Part shown: piece by piece, positions 43,069 through 52,031 of the stretch
How the letters are laid out: every line of letters starts with the position of its first letter
Position numbering within the stretch: the stretch's first letter is position 1
DNA from: CAZOIA01 sp964579675
Lineage (GTDB): Bacteria; Planctomycetota; Phycisphaerae; UBA1845; PWPN01
Direction: 5' to 3'
Assembly (NCBI GenBank): GCA_964579675.1
Contig: CAZOIA010000010.1
Location: 1-54,052, forward strand
Length of the DNA: 54,052 nt
Program-made: the position numbers and the translations under genes
The notes under the pieces: model-generated
Seen by the model: only the letters and a program-made list of their open reading frames with translations
Told to the model about the DNA's origin: nothing
Database searches by the model: none

Positions 43069-44178
43069 CTAAACGACCATCGCATCCAAGTCCTTAGACA
43101 CGCGGCTGAGCACGCGGCACCCGCCGTCGGTCACCAAGACGTCGTCCTCGATCCGCACGCCGCCGAGGCGCGGGAAGTACACGCCCGGTTCCACTGTAAC
43201 CACCATTCCCGCCTCGAGGGGGTCGGTCACCCGCATGGCCAGTCGCGGCGGCTCGTGGATATCGAGCCCCAGCCCGTGGCCGAGACCGTGCGAGAACCGC
43301 CGGTCCATCCCCGCCCGCTTGAGCAATCCGCGCGCCCTGGCATCCACCTCGCACATCCGCACGCCGGGGCGGATCGCGCGGATCGCCTCCGCCTGGGCGG
43401 CCAGCACGCTTTCATACATTCGGCGCAAGCGAGGCGGGATTCTACGGACGAAGATGACCCGGGTCAAGTCGCTATGATAGTGGTTCACAGTGGCACCCCA
43501 GTCGATCAGGACGGCGCTGCCGGAGCGGATCCGGCGGTCCGACGGCCGGGCATGCGGGCGGGAGGCGTTGACGCCCTCGGCGACAATGGGCGGGAAGCTC
43601 GCCTCGGCGGCCCCGCGGCGGAGCATCTCGTGCTGGAGCCCGGCGGCCAGCTCCCGTTCGGTCATCCCGGGCCGCACGCCTCGCACCACCGCCCGAAACG
43701 CCGATTCCGCTACCCGGATCGCCTTGACGATGGCAGCGACCTCCGTCTCGTCCTTGATCAGCCGGAGCCGGCCGACCACCTGCGGCACAGGCACCAGCCT
43801 GGTGGGCCGGACGGCACGGCGCAGGGCCGCATGGGCACTGACCGACAGATGCTCAGGCTGGAACCCGAGCCGGCCGAGGCGGTGCCTCCGCACCAGCGGA
43901 CGAACGGCGTCCGGCAGCGACCCGGTCCGGACTACCGCTGACGCCCATGGCGCCGACTTCGCCGCCTCCTCCGCGAACCGACCGTCGGTCAGAAGGTACA
44001 CCCGTCTCGGCAGGACCAGGACCGCTCCGTCCTCGCCGTCGAAGCCGGTCAGATAGAACTGGTCCGTCTCGTTCGTGACCAGGTAGCCGTGGACCCGCTT
44101 CACGTGTATTCTGTGTCGGCAGGATCGCAGTCTCTCGGCAATGACTGAAGGGGGCTGATGGACACGGCGAGAAGGCAA
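43069..44178 (-). CDS. pepP: Xaa-Pro aminopeptidase (M24B)
   Basis: 369 residues with a TTG start at 44178, supported by GGGAG nine bases upstream and by likeness of SVIAERLRSCR...GYLVTN to the family N-terminus. It removes N-terminal residues before proline in the cytoplasm. The five metal ligands are visible: LIDWGAT (Asp), SDLTRVIF (Asp), GHGLGLDIHE (His), VTVEPGVY (Glu) and VRIEDDVLV (Glu). It heads the pepP-accB-accC operon, a common arrangement, here without efp between. A promoter is seen at 44228-44256. Confidence 0.92.
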   Translation of the reverse strand: MPSRRVHQPPSVIAERLRSCRHRIHVKRVHGYLVTNETDQFYLTGFDGEDGAVLVLPRRVYLLTDGRFAEEAAKSAPWASAVVRTGSLPDAVRPLVRRHRLGRLGFQPEHLSVSAHAALRRAVRPTRLVPVPQVVGRLRLIKDETEVAAIVKAIRVAESAFRAVVRGVRPGMTERELAAGLQHEMLRRGAAEASFPPIVAEGVNASRPHARPSDRRIRSGSAVLIDWGATVNHYHSDLTRVIFVRRIPPRLRRMYESVLAAQAEAIRAIRPGVRMCEVDARARGLLKRAGMDRRFSHGLGHGLGLDIHEPPRLAMRVTDPLEAGMVVTVEPGVYFPRLGGVRIEDDVLVTDGGCRVLSRVSKDLDAMVV

Positions 44179-44227
44179 GGCAAGTCTCCCGGGCGGGCTT
44201 CACAAAGAGAGTCGTACTGAGCCAGTG

Positions 44228-44256
44228 AATCTACGGGGCGGCCGGGCTGGTGTCAA
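44228..44256 (-). promoter_or_regulatory. Sigma70-like promoter of pepP-accB-accC
   Basis: On the minus strand TTGACA (44256-44251), a 17-base spacer and TAGATT (44233-44228). The -35 is perfect and the -10 matches four of six. The predicted start is near 44221, 43 bases before the TTG of pepP. The promoter lies within the upstream side of the divergent FHA-domain gene. Confidence 0.6.
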
Positions 44257-44269
44257 AGATTGGCTGGTC

Positions 44270-45889
44270 ATGAGAATACTCGTTAAGGAATCCGAATCCG
44301 TAGTGGCCGACCTCTCCTTCGAGAACGAGGAGATCACCATAGGCTCCCAGCCGGGCTGCGCCATTCATCTGCCCGACCTTCGCGTCAGTTCCCGAAATGC
44401 CGTGATCGCTCCGGCTGGGGAGGGGCAGTGGTACATCGAGAACGTCGACCCGGACAACTTTGTCTCTCTCAACGGCCATGGGCTGACGGAACGGACCGCC
44501 CTCCAGAACGACGACGAGGTCGTTCTGCACGATTACATGCTGAAGATTTACCTCGCGGCCGGGCTCGAACAGCATGTGGTCGAGGAGCCTCAGCTCAACG
44601 CCGAGGAGCTGGCGAAGATCAAGAAGTTCCCGCTGCCGGCGGGCTCCGTGGTCCGGCGCCATTTCGATCCCGTCAACCTGAGCCGACAGCAGCTCGATCG
44701 TATCTCGCGGGTCGCGGTCGATATCGCCGGTGCCCGGGACATACACCAGTTGGTCGAGACCTCGCTTAGCCTCCTGCTGGACCTCTTCAACGCGCGGGCC
44801 GCCTGGATCGGCATCCGCCGGCGGACGCACGGCGAACTCGAAATCCAGGGCGGCATGCTGCCGTCCGGTCAGGCCGCCGATTCCAATCCCATCATCGAGC
44901 TTCTGCAGTACCGTTGTCTCGAGCGTGCCCAGCACATCTGCATTCGCAAGGTGCGGGATCACGAGATGATCGGCTCGGCTCTGGCGGTACCCCTCGTGGC
45001 GACCGGGGGCAGGCTCGGCATGGTCTACGTTGACCGGCGCCGGAGAACCAAGCGGTTCCAGATCCCTGACCTCGACGTGATCTCCACCATCGCCTCGCAC
45101 ATCGCAGCCAAGCTCCACGCCCTGCTGGCCGAGCAGATCCAGCGTACGGCAGAAGTGTCGTCCACCGAGGTCAGCGTCGCCCACTCGATCCAGGCCCAGC
45201 TCGATCCCAAGAGCTCGCCCGCGTTCAGGAACCTGCAGCTCGCGGCGTACGGCCGATCCGGTCAGGAGAACCCGGGGGACGTCTACGATGTGATGCAGCA
45301 TCCGGATAACCAGATTGCCGCCTTCATGCTGGGGCACGTCAATGCGACCGGCGCACTGTTGGCGTTGTCGATGGCCCGGCTCCACTCGACCTTCCGCGTG
45401 GGGTTCCTCCATAACGATCCCCCCCACGCCCTGGCCCGGGCCCTCAACTGGCTCATGTACGACGAGCAGGATCCTTCCACCGTCGATGCCGTCTTTCTTC
45501 TCATTGATCCCCCGTCCGGGAAAATCAAATACTCCCGTGCGGGCAGGATCGGTGCGTTCGTGGTCAACGCCCGCGGTGAGCCCCGCCCCCTGCAGGGCGC
45601 CGACGCCCCGTCGATCGGCCAGGTCCGCAGCTTCGAGTACATCGCACGCATGGAGCAACTCGCTCCGGGTGAGACCCTCGCCCTGTACTCCCGCGGCGTG
45701 GCGAGCTGCACCAACGCCCAGGGCGAGCGGTTCGGCGAACATCGCTTCATCGAACTGGCCTGCGACGGCTTCTGCCAACCGCCCGCCGCCACTATCCAGG
45801 ATCTCAGCTACGAGCTAACCACGTTCTTCGCCGACGGAAAACACCCCGACGACATCTCCATCGTGCTGTTGCACCACGTTGGAGAGTAG
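44270..45889 (+). CDS. FHA-GAF-PP2C (SpoIIE-like) signalling protein
   Basis: 539 residues from the ATG at 44270. Residues ~1-95 are an FHA domain (ITIGSQPGCAIHLPDLRVSS, IENVDPDNFVSLNG), which reads phosphothreonine. Residues ~150-300 are a GAF domain (VDIAGARDIHQLVETSLSLL ... ALAVPLVATGGRLGMVYVDR). Residues ~315-538 are a PP2C/SpoIIE-type phosphatase: SIQAQLDPKSSPAFRNLQLA, GDVYDVMQHPDNQ, LLIDPPSGKIKYSRAGRIGA, GETLALYSRGV and HPDDISIVLL. Some metal Asp residues seem altered (GDVYDV for GDxxD, GHVNATG for GDVxGHG), so activity may be reduced. Such proteins usually set anti-sigma/anti-anti-sigma partners; none are encoded here. Confidence 0.8.
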   Translation: MRILVKESESVVADLSFENEEITIGSQPGCAIHLPDLRVSSRNAVIAPAGEGQWYIENVDPDNFVSLNGHGLTERTALQNDDEVVLHDYMLKIYLAAGLEQHVVEEPQLNAEELAKIKKFPLPAGSVVRRHFDPVNLSRQQLDRISRVAVDIAGARDIHQLVETSLSLLLDLFNARAAWIGIRRRTHGELEIQGGMLPSGQAADSNPIIELLQYRCLERAQHICIRKVRDHEMIGSALAVPLVATGGRLGMVYVDRRRRTKRFQIPDLDVISTIASHIAAKLHALLAEQIQRTAEVSSTEVSVAHSIQAQLDPKSSPAFRNLQLAAYGRSGQENPGDVYDVMQHPDNQIAAFMLGHVNATGALLALSMARLHSTFRVGFLHNDPPHALARALNWLMYDEQDPSTVDAVFLLIDPPSGKIKYSRAGRIGAFVVNARGEPRPLQGADAPSIGQVRSFEYIARMEQLAPGETLALYSRGVASCTNAQGERFGEHRFIELACDGFCQPPAATIQDLSYELTTFFADGKHPDDISIVLLHHVGE

Positions 45890-45923
45890 ACAGGACACTC
45901 GACCACGTACTGGAGAGAGCGGG

Positions 45924-46496
45924 ATGATCAGAGACTTGATCCTCAAGGCCAGAAGCTTCCGGCGGTTCCACCAGGAGCATGTCATCGACCGGCAGACGTT
46001 GCGCGAACTTGTCGAGCTTGCGACGCTCTCGGCATCGGGCGGCAACCTGCAACCGCTCAAGTATGTGCTTTCGTGTGATCCTAAGACCAACGCGCTGATA
46101 TTCCCCCACCTGGCCTGGGCGGGTTATCTCACCGATTGGCCGGGCCCGGCCGAGGGGGAAAGGCCGTCAGCGTATATCATCATCCTGTCAGACACACAGG
46201 TCTCGCCCGGTCCTGGTTGTGATCACGGCATAGCGGCCCAGAGCATCGTCCTGGGGGCGACGGAGAAAGGTCTGGGGGTCTGCATGATCGGCTCCATCCA
46301 GCGGAAACCGCTCCGCCGGGCCCTGAATATCCCCGAACGCTACGAGATACTCCTTGTCCTGGCCCTCGGCAAACCCAAAGAAACGGTGGTACTCGAGACG
46401 GCAGGCGCCGACGGAAACATCAGATACTGGCGCGACAAGAACGGAGTGCATCACGTTCCCAAGCGGGCCGTGGATGACGTTATCATTGGCCATTGA
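45924..46496 (+). CDS. Nitroreductase family protein
   Basis: 190 residues from the ATG at 45924, which has GGAGAG upstream. The fold of FMN-binding nitroreductases is clear: ARSFRRFHQEHVIDRQTLRE, LATLSASGGNLQPLKYVLS, then AAQSIVLGATEKGLGVCMIG and a C-terminal strand with GKPKETVVLE. These enzymes reduce nitro compounds, quinones or other acceptors with NAD(P)H. Substrate unknown. rtcA starts three bases after its stop, so the two share an operon, but no joint function is known. Confidence 0.85.
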   Translation: MIRDLILKARSFRRFHQEHVIDRQTLRELVELATLSASGGNLQPLKYVLSCDPKTNALIFPHLAWAGYLTDWPGPAEGERPSAYIIILSDTQVSPGPGCDHGIAAQSIVLGATEKGLGVCMIGSIQRKPLRRALNIPERYEILLVLALGKPKETVVLETAGADGNIRYWRDKNGVHHVPKRAVDDVIIGH

Positions 46497-46499
46497 TTC

Positions 46500-47516
46500 A
46501 TGCTGACGATCGACGGCTCTTTCGGAGAGGGCGGCGGGCAGATCCTGCGGACATCGCTGACGCTTTCGCTGGTGACCGGCACCCCTTTTCGCATCAACCG
46601 GATCCGCGCAGGCCGAAAGAACCCGGGCCTGCTCCGGCAACACCTGACGGCCGTCAAGGCCGCCGCCCGTGTCGGCGGTGCGGAAGTTGCCGGTGCATCG
46701 ATCGGCTCACGGGAACTCACCTTCGCGCCGGCGGGTGTTTTCCCCGGCAACCACACGTTTGCGGTCGGTACGGCCGGCAGCGCGACGCTCGTGCTTCAGA
46801 CGGTGCTGCCGCCGCTCCTGACCGGGGCGGGACCGTCCAGGCTGACCCTTGAGGGCGGGACCCACAATCCCTTTGCCCCACCTTTCGACTTCCTGGCCCG
46901 GGCGTTTCTGCCTATCGTCAATCGTATGGCACCTGGGGTTGCCGCAACGCTTGAACGTCCGGGCTTCTACCCGGCTGGCGGGGGCCGATTCACCGTGACG
47001 ATCGAACCGGCTTCCAGACTCCATCGAGTCGATCTGCTCGAACGGGGAGCGGTCCGCCGGCAGCTCGCCCGGGCCGTCGTCGCCCGTTTGCCCCGGCACA
47101 TTGCCGAGCGCGAAATCGCGGTCATCGCCGAGAAGATGGGATCACGCGACCTACACCTGGAAATCGAAGAGGCATCGACCTCCCGCGGCCCGGGAAACAT
47201 CGTGACGATCGAAATTGAAAGTGAGCACGTGACCGAGGTCTTCACGGGTTTCGGCCAGCGGGGCGTCCGGGCGGAGCAGGTCGCACAGACCGCGGTCCAG
47301 GCGGCACGCCGCTACCTTGACGCCGACGTTCCGGTGGGAGAGCATCTGGCCGATCAGCTCCTGGTACCCTTGGCCATCGCCGGCGGGGGGACGTTCAGGA
47401 CGCTTCCCCTGACCCAACACGCGAGAACAAACATCGAGGTGTTAAAGGCATTCCTTGACATCCCGGTCTCGTCGGAACAGGTTGCCTCGCAGGGATGGCT
47501 GGTGACGGTGGGATAA
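46500..47516 (+). CDS. rtcA: RNA 3'-terminal phosphate cyclase
   Basis: 338 residues, full length. It turns RNA 3'-phosphates into 2',3'-cyclic phosphates with ATP. Seen: IDGSFGEGGGQILRTSLTLS, IRAGRKNPGLLRQHLTAVKA, GTAGSATLVLQTVLPPLL, LERPGFYPAGGGRFTV, and the catalytic His in LTQHARTNIEVLKAFL near 310. In many bacteria rtcA is paired with the ligase gene rtcB under RtcR; neither is here. It starts directly after the nitroreductase stop without its own strong ribosome-binding site, so it is probably translationally coupled. Confidence 0.94.
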   Translation: MLTIDGSFGEGGGQILRTSLTLSLVTGTPFRINRIRAGRKNPGLLRQHLTAVKAAARVGGAEVAGASIGSRELTFAPAGVFPGNHTFAVGTAGSATLVLQTVLPPLLTGAGPSRLTLEGGTHNPFAPPFDFLARAFLPIVNRMAPGVAATLERPGFYPAGGGRFTVTIEPASRLHRVDLLERGAVRRQLARAVVARLPRHIAEREIAVIAEKMGSRDLHLEIEEASTSRGPGNIVTIEIESEHVTEVFTGFGQRGVRAEQVAQTAVQAARRYLDADVPVGEHLADQLLVPLAIAGGGTFRTLPLTQHARTNIEVLKAFLDIPVSSEQVASQGWLVTVG

Positions 47517-47585
47517 GATGCTCCGGGCGAGCGGTCCCGCCGGCTGTGTAATCGTATCTTGATCGGTCTTGAGAAAGGTGACAGC

Positions 47586-50500
47586 GTGGGATCTCCGCAC
47601 GTCATTGCAATCGTTATGCTGCTGGGCACGGTGGCCTGGGCATCGGCTCAGGTGACCACGACGCCCGGCTCAGCGAGGCAGGGCCCCGGCGCGGCGTCCA
47701 AACCGGCGACCGAACCACCACCCCGAACGGAAGAACTGGCACCGCAGCGCACACCCAAAGGCAGCGTCGCGATCGTCAAAGACGAGCTACCCCGCAACGT
47801 GGCGGCGGCGTCACCCGAGCGGCTGGCAAAGGTGCTGCACGACGCCGGCTACGGCGTGACGTTCCTGCGGCTGGGCGACCTGATTGACCGCAGCGCCCTG
47901 AACAAGCGCAACTTCGACGTGCTGATGTTGCCCAACGGCGTCTACTACCCCGCTCAGGGCAAGGAAGCCCTCGTCGCCTACCTGGCCGAAGGGGGCAGCT
48001 TCTTCAGCACGGGCGGCTACGCGTTCGACACGCCGGTTGTCTACACCGCGAACGGCTGGCAACCGACCGATGGCGGTTACGCCGGGGCCAAGGCGAACGA
48101 AGACAAGACCGCAGTGGGGATCAACACACGTTTCGGCCGGCCCGGCGACGTGCTGGGGTTGGCGCCCGATCAAATCGGCGTGTTCGATCCAGCCTACATG
48201 TTGAGCGGCGTTGCCTGCGCCCGGGCCGCTCCCGCACAACACGTGCTCACGGAAGCGTTCCGCCTTGATGGCAGGCTCGATGGCTTTGCCGCCACGGCGC
48301 TGACCGGGAGCAACAACCCGGTTTTCCCCGACGCGTACGCCCGTTGGATTCCGCTGGTGGACACCTACGACCGCTATGGGAGGTTGCGTGGTGCCGCCGG
48401 CGCCCTGGTCCACCACTATGCCGGACCTTTTGCCGGGAGCAGTTGGGCGTTCTTCGGGGTGACGAACCGGGATGTGCTGAGCGAGCCGCCGCTATCGAGT
48501 AGCGGCTTTGTTCGCATCATCGACGCGTTGATGGTCAAGACGTTCCTGCACGACCTCGCCACCGACCGGGCCTGTTACCGCCGGGGCGAGTCGGTGAAGA
48601 TCTCGGTCGAAGTGGTCAATCAAGGCCCTCGAGCAAGGGACGTGGCTGCGGAGTTCCTCGTTGATGGCCAAATCGTCCACGGCGAGAAGGTCAGCCTGAA
48701 ACCGGGGCAGGACCGGGAGGTCTCGGCCGTCTGGAGGCCGGATGCCGATTCCGATCGAGACTTTTGCACCATAGCAGCGAGGTTGTGCGAGGACGGCAAC
48801 GTCACAGACGAAATGCGAACCGGCTTGGTCATTTGGGACGAAACGATCGTCAACGGCGGACCCCGGATCACGTACCGCGACAACTACTTCTGGATCAACG
48901 GTCGCCCCCAATTCCTGACCGGCACGAACCAGACGGGCATGATGTGGTACTCAGCCCGCGAGAACCCGCGGGTGTGGGACCGCGACTTTGCCAAGATGCG
49001 CGATTGCGGCCTGACGCTGCTGCGCATCCTTCATTTCTCGCCCTTCGCATCGGAGGGCTACGAAGGCAGGATGGGCAACGACCCACTCCGGCTGAAGGTC
49101 CCTCCTCCAGAGCGGCTCGTTCGACAGACCGACGCTATCGTCCAACTCGCACAGAAGCACGGTATCGTTATCTTCCTCTCGCTGCACGATTGGATGCAGG
49201 TTGATCTGACCGACGCGGAGCTGGCGGCCCAGCGCAACTGGAACTGCTTCTGGACCGAACGTTACCGGCATGTGCCGGGGATCATCTATGATATCCAGAA
49301 TGAACCGTACGTTCGCCTCGCCAACAAGCCCCACCTCAAGCAGATGTTCAACGAGCACCTTCGCGGCAGGTACGGCAAGACCGAGCACCTGCGGCGGGCA
49401 TGGAACCTTCAGACGCCGATACCGGAGTTCGGCGGGATCGACGTCGAGAAGGGATCAGGAGCGTGGGACGACGTCAGGACCTTCGACCTTAACTTGTTCA
49501 AGGTGTCGATGCTCGACCGCTGGATCCGAGTGAACGCCCAGGGCATCCGCGAGGGCGACCCCGGTGCGATCTTCACCGTGGGCTACCTGTCCAACATGCC
49601 TCCCGCGGACAAGGTGCTCGGCGCAAAGCACACGACCTTCAGCAACATGCACTGGTACGGTCCGATCAGCGAGTTGCCGCTGCAGCTCAAACTGATCGAT
49701 CGGCGGTTCGACGGCAAATCGTTCTCGCTGGGCGAATTCGGCGCGCAGGAAGCGCATGACGCCCGCGTGCGGGGCGTGACGTGCGATCACGACGCCCCTT
49801 CCATCAGCCGCTATCTTGCTACGGCGCATTACGCACTCGGTCTGGGTGCGTCGTTCGTCGCGGACTGGTGCTGGAAGGACCTTAACGATTGCATTTTCCC
49901 CTGGGGGCTGAACCATTCGCAGGACCTTGTCAGCAAGAAGAAGCTGCTGGCCTACCGTGCGATGAGCCTGCTGTTCAGCCGGTTCGAACCTTGCTATGAA
50001 GCCCCGCCGCTCTACTTGCTCGTGCCGGACAACCATCGGCTCGGGGCGAAGTTCCGCCAGGTGCACGCTGCAATCCGCAACTGTATTCGCCTGTTGCTCG
50101 AGTGCCACGTCAACTTCAACGTCATCAACGAATATGACCTGGGGCGTCTGCCGGGTAGCGCGCGGGCGATCGTATACCCTGTGCCTTACTGCCCGAGCGA
50201 TGAGACCTTTGCCCGCTTGCTTGAGTTCGTGAAGTCGGGCGGCGCGCTTTATCTCTCGGGCGACATCGCCTACGACGAATCCCGGCGGCGGACGCGCACG
50301 CAGCGGTTCGCGCAACTGGGCTTGCCGGAGACGCCGGCCCGCGAGCCGCTGACAATCGAGACAGATCACCCGAGCAGCCAGCCGCTGTCGGTCGAGGTGG
50401 GACAAGGCAGCGTGTTCTTCGTCCCGGACGCGATAGAGCTCCGGGCATCGAAGGCCGACCTTGCCCTGTATCGCCGATTCATTGATCTGGCCGGAGCCCG

Positions 50501-51071
50501 GAGCATCGGAATGACCCCGGACGATCCGAACGTCCACGCGTTCTCGGTCCCGACGAGCAACGGCGGCACGATTTACGTTCTGTTCCATACTGACGCTGCC
50601 GCGAGCAAGACAGTCCAGCTCACCGACACGCCCCGGCCGATTGCGCTCACGCTCGGACCTTACAAGCCCGGCCTGGCATGGGTCAGTACTGGCGGAGCGC
50701 TGTTGGCAGCGGAGGCAAGTGGAGTGGTCCGCGTCGGGAGCAGACCACTGCTCAGCAGCCAGGGGCAAATGATGGTTACCGCTCTCGACGGACATGACCT
50801 CGGTACGTCTCAGCAGTTGCTTATCCTGCCCCTTGAAGCCGGGGAGGTTAACTTGAGCAGCCAGGCAGCCTGGCCCGATCCCGTTATCGCCGCCGGCGAG
50901 TTTGAACGCGGCCAGTGGCGGTTGCTCGAGCAGTGGTGCCCTGACCGGGGTGCGGACGGGTTGAGGTGTGAGGTGACCGCGGATCGAGCGCTGAAGCTTC
51001 TTATCCTTGCCGGAGCGGATCACGTGAACGAAGCGACTCGACGGATAATGTCGCCGGATTCGGATCGTTAG
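47586..51071 (+). CDS. Large secreted GH5-like glycoside hydrolase
   Basis: 1161 residues, GTG start at 47586 with AAAGGTGA just upstream. Signal peptide: HVIAIVMLLGTVAWASA. Residues ~50-260 look like a glutamine-amidotransferase/ThuA-like Rossmann domain (VAIVKDELPRNVAAA, FDVLMLPNGVYYPAQGKEAL). A beta-sandwich follows, then a TIM barrel starting INGRPQFLTGTNQTGMMWYS. The acid/base is Glu573 in IYDIQNEP and the nucleophile Glu717 in SLGEFGAQEAH, as in clan GH-A. A second Rossmann-type domain (ARAIVYPVPYCPSDETFARL) and beta domains end the protein. The barrel is of GH5/GH42-like type; substrate unknown. With the sulfatase it suggests degradation of complex polysaccharides. Confidence 0.82.
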   Translation: MGSPHVIAIVMLLGTVAWASAQVTTTPGSARQGPGAASKPATEPPPRTEELAPQRTPKGSVAIVKDELPRNVAAASPERLAKVLHDAGYGVTFLRLGDLIDRSALNKRNFDVLMLPNGVYYPAQGKEALVAYLAEGGSFFSTGGYAFDTPVVYTANGWQPTDGGYAGAKANEDKTAVGINTRFGRPGDVLGLAPDQIGVFDPAYMLSGVACARAAPAQHVLTEAFRLDGRLDGFAATALTGSNNPVFPDAYARWIPLVDTYDRYGRLRGAAGALVHHYAGPFAGSSWAFFGVTNRDVLSEPPLSSSGFVRIIDALMVKTFLHDLATDRACYRRGESVKISVEVVNQGPRARDVAAEFLVDGQIVHGEKVSLKPGQDREVSAVWRPDADSDRDFCTIAARLCEDGNVTDEMRTGLVIWDETIVNGGPRITYRDNYFWINGRPQFLTGTNQTGMMWYSARENPRVWDRDFAKMRDCGLTLLRILHFSPFASEGYEGRMGNDPLRLKVPPPERLVRQTDAIVQLAQKHGIVIFLSLHDWMQVDLTDAELAAQRNWNCFWTERYRHVPGIIYDIQNEPYVRLANKPHLKQMFNEHLRGRYGKTEHLRRAWNLQTPIPEFGGIDVEKGSGAWDDVRTFDLNLFKVSMLDRWIRVNAQGIREGDPGAIFTVGYLSNMPPADKVLGAKHTTFSNMHWYGPISELPLQLKLIDRRFDGKSFSLGEFGAQEAHDARVRGVTCDHDAPSISRYLATAHYALGLGASFVADWCWKDLNDCIFPWGLNHSQDLVSKKKLLAYRAMSLLFSRFEPCYEAPPLYLLVPDNHRLGAKFRQVHAAIRNCIRLLLECHVNFNVINEYDLGRLPGSARAIVYPVPYCPSDETFARLLEFVKSGGALYLSGDIAYDESRRRTRTQRFAQLGLPETPAREPLTIETDHPSSQPLSVEVGQGSVFFVPDAIELRASKADLALYRRFIDLAGARSIGMTPDDPNVHAFSVPTSNGGTIYVLFHTDAAASKTVQLTDTPRPIALTLGPYKPGLAWVSTGGALLAAEASGVVRVGSRPLLSSQGQMMVTALDGHDLGTSQQLLILPLEAGEVNLSSQAAWPDPVIAAGEFERGQWRLLEQWCPDRGADGLRCEVTADRALKLLILAGADHVNEATRRIMSPDSDR

Positions 51072-51091
51072 GCGCGGTCATACGGGAAGGG

Positions 51092-51121
51092 TTGACAGCA
51101 ACTCGGCCTGAGACATAGAAT
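51092..51121 (+). promoter_or_regulatory. Near-consensus sigma70 promoter of the TIR pair
   Basis: TTGACA (51092-51097), an 18-base spacer and TAGAAT (51116-51121): six and five of six matches. Transcription should start about seven bases on, at or next to the A of the ATG at 51128, so the mRNA would be leaderless. Confidence 0.75.
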
Positions 51122-51127
51122 ACCGGC

Positions 51128-51520
51128 ATGAAAGTGTTCATCAGCTACGGGCATCAAGATAGCGAATTAGCCGACTACCTCGCGGATCGGCTGTGTGAGG
51201 CCGGTCACGCGGTTTGGCGTTCCGAGGAGGAGGTTCTTCCAGGGGAAAACCTGGCGCTGAAGGTTGGCCAAGCATTGGAAGAATCCGACGCCATGGTTGT
51301 CCTCGTTTCTCCTGAGTCCATACGTTCGCAATGGGTGCGTGAGGAAATCAACTATGCTCTCGGCTCACCAAACTATGCGGGCCGCGTCATTCCGGTTCTA
51401 GTCAGGCCTACCAAGGACATGCCCTGGTTTCTTCGGACGTTGAAGGCCGTGAAGGTCGGCACGAACCGCGACCAGGTCAGCAAGAACATCATCGACGCGC
51501 TTCAGCGAACTCCAGGGTGA
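51128..51520 (+). CDS. Single-domain TIR protein 1
   Basis: 130 residues that are all TIR domain. It opens MKVFISYGHQDSELADYLAD (strand A, first helix), then GHAVWRSEEEVLPGENL (BB-loop region) and MVVLVSPESIRSQWVREEIN. In the last part, Trp69 and Glu73 align with the Trp...Glu of the second TIR protein and with the region that holds the catalytic Glu of TIR NADases. Bacterial TIR domains cleave NAD+ or make cADPR-type signals, often in phage defence. No sensor or effector domain is attached. No ribosome-binding site is seen, in line with the promoter abutting the ATG. The second TIR gene follows after 7 bases. Confidence 0.85.
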   Translation: MKVFISYGHQDSELADYLADRLCEAGHAVWRSEEEVLPGENLALKVGQALEESDAMVVLVSPESIRSQWVREEINYALGSPNYAGRVIPVLVRPTKDMPWFLRTLKAVKVGTNRDQVSKNIIDALQRTPG

Positions 51521-51527
51521 CAGCCGC

Positions 51528-51962
51528 ATGCCTCGGAAGACAAGTTCCCTGCCGAGTGAGGTGTTCCTATCACACTCCAGCCGTAATCATGCTTTCGCAG
51601 TCAAGCTGGCGGACATCATTCGGAGTCATGGGGTGCCGGTGTGGTACAGCCAGACCAACATCGTTGGCGCGCAGCAGTGGCATGATGAGATCGGGCGAGC
51701 ACTGCAGCGCTGTGACTGGTTCGTGGTCGTTCTGTCGCCTTCTTCGGTGAAATCGCGGTGGGTGAAGCACGAACTGGTTTACGCACTCAACGACCCCCGA
51801 TATGAGGATCACATCGTCCCGATTTCTTATCGCACGTGCGACCCGTCCAGGCTTTCCTGGACTCTCCAGGCGTTTCAGGCTGTTGATTTCACCGGGAAGT
51901 TCGATGCTGGTTGTCGAGACTTGCTGCGTGTTTGGGGACTGGGCTACGCGGACGCGCCGTAA
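51528..51962 (+). CDS. Single-domain TIR protein 2
   Basis: 144 residues. After a short N-terminus the TIR domain reads EVFLSHSSRNHAFAVKLADI, HGVPVWYSQTNIVGAQQWHD, and CDWFVVVLSPSSVKSRWVKH with Trp78 and Glu82 in the catalytic-helix position. It differs strongly from TIR protein 1 except at these core sites, so it is not a recent duplicate. AGGGTGA lies eight bases upstream of the ATG, so unlike the first gene it has a normal ribosome-binding site. The two form a two-gene unit ending convergent with waaA. They could form a heteromeric TIR enzyme or a sensor/effector pair; the genes give no direct evidence. Confidence 0.85.
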   Translation: MPRKTSSLPSEVFLSHSSRNHAFAVKLADIIRSHGVPVWYSQTNIVGAQQWHDEIGRALQRCDWFVVVLSPSSVKSRWVKHELVYALNDPRYEDHIVPISYRTCDPSRLSWTLQAFQAVDFTGKFDAGCRDLLRVWGLGYADAP

Positions 51963-52031
51963 TGCTCCCGGCAGACAACAATGATTGCTCGAAAAGGCCC
52001 GCGGTCAGCCGGTGCTTGCAGTCTGCTACGT

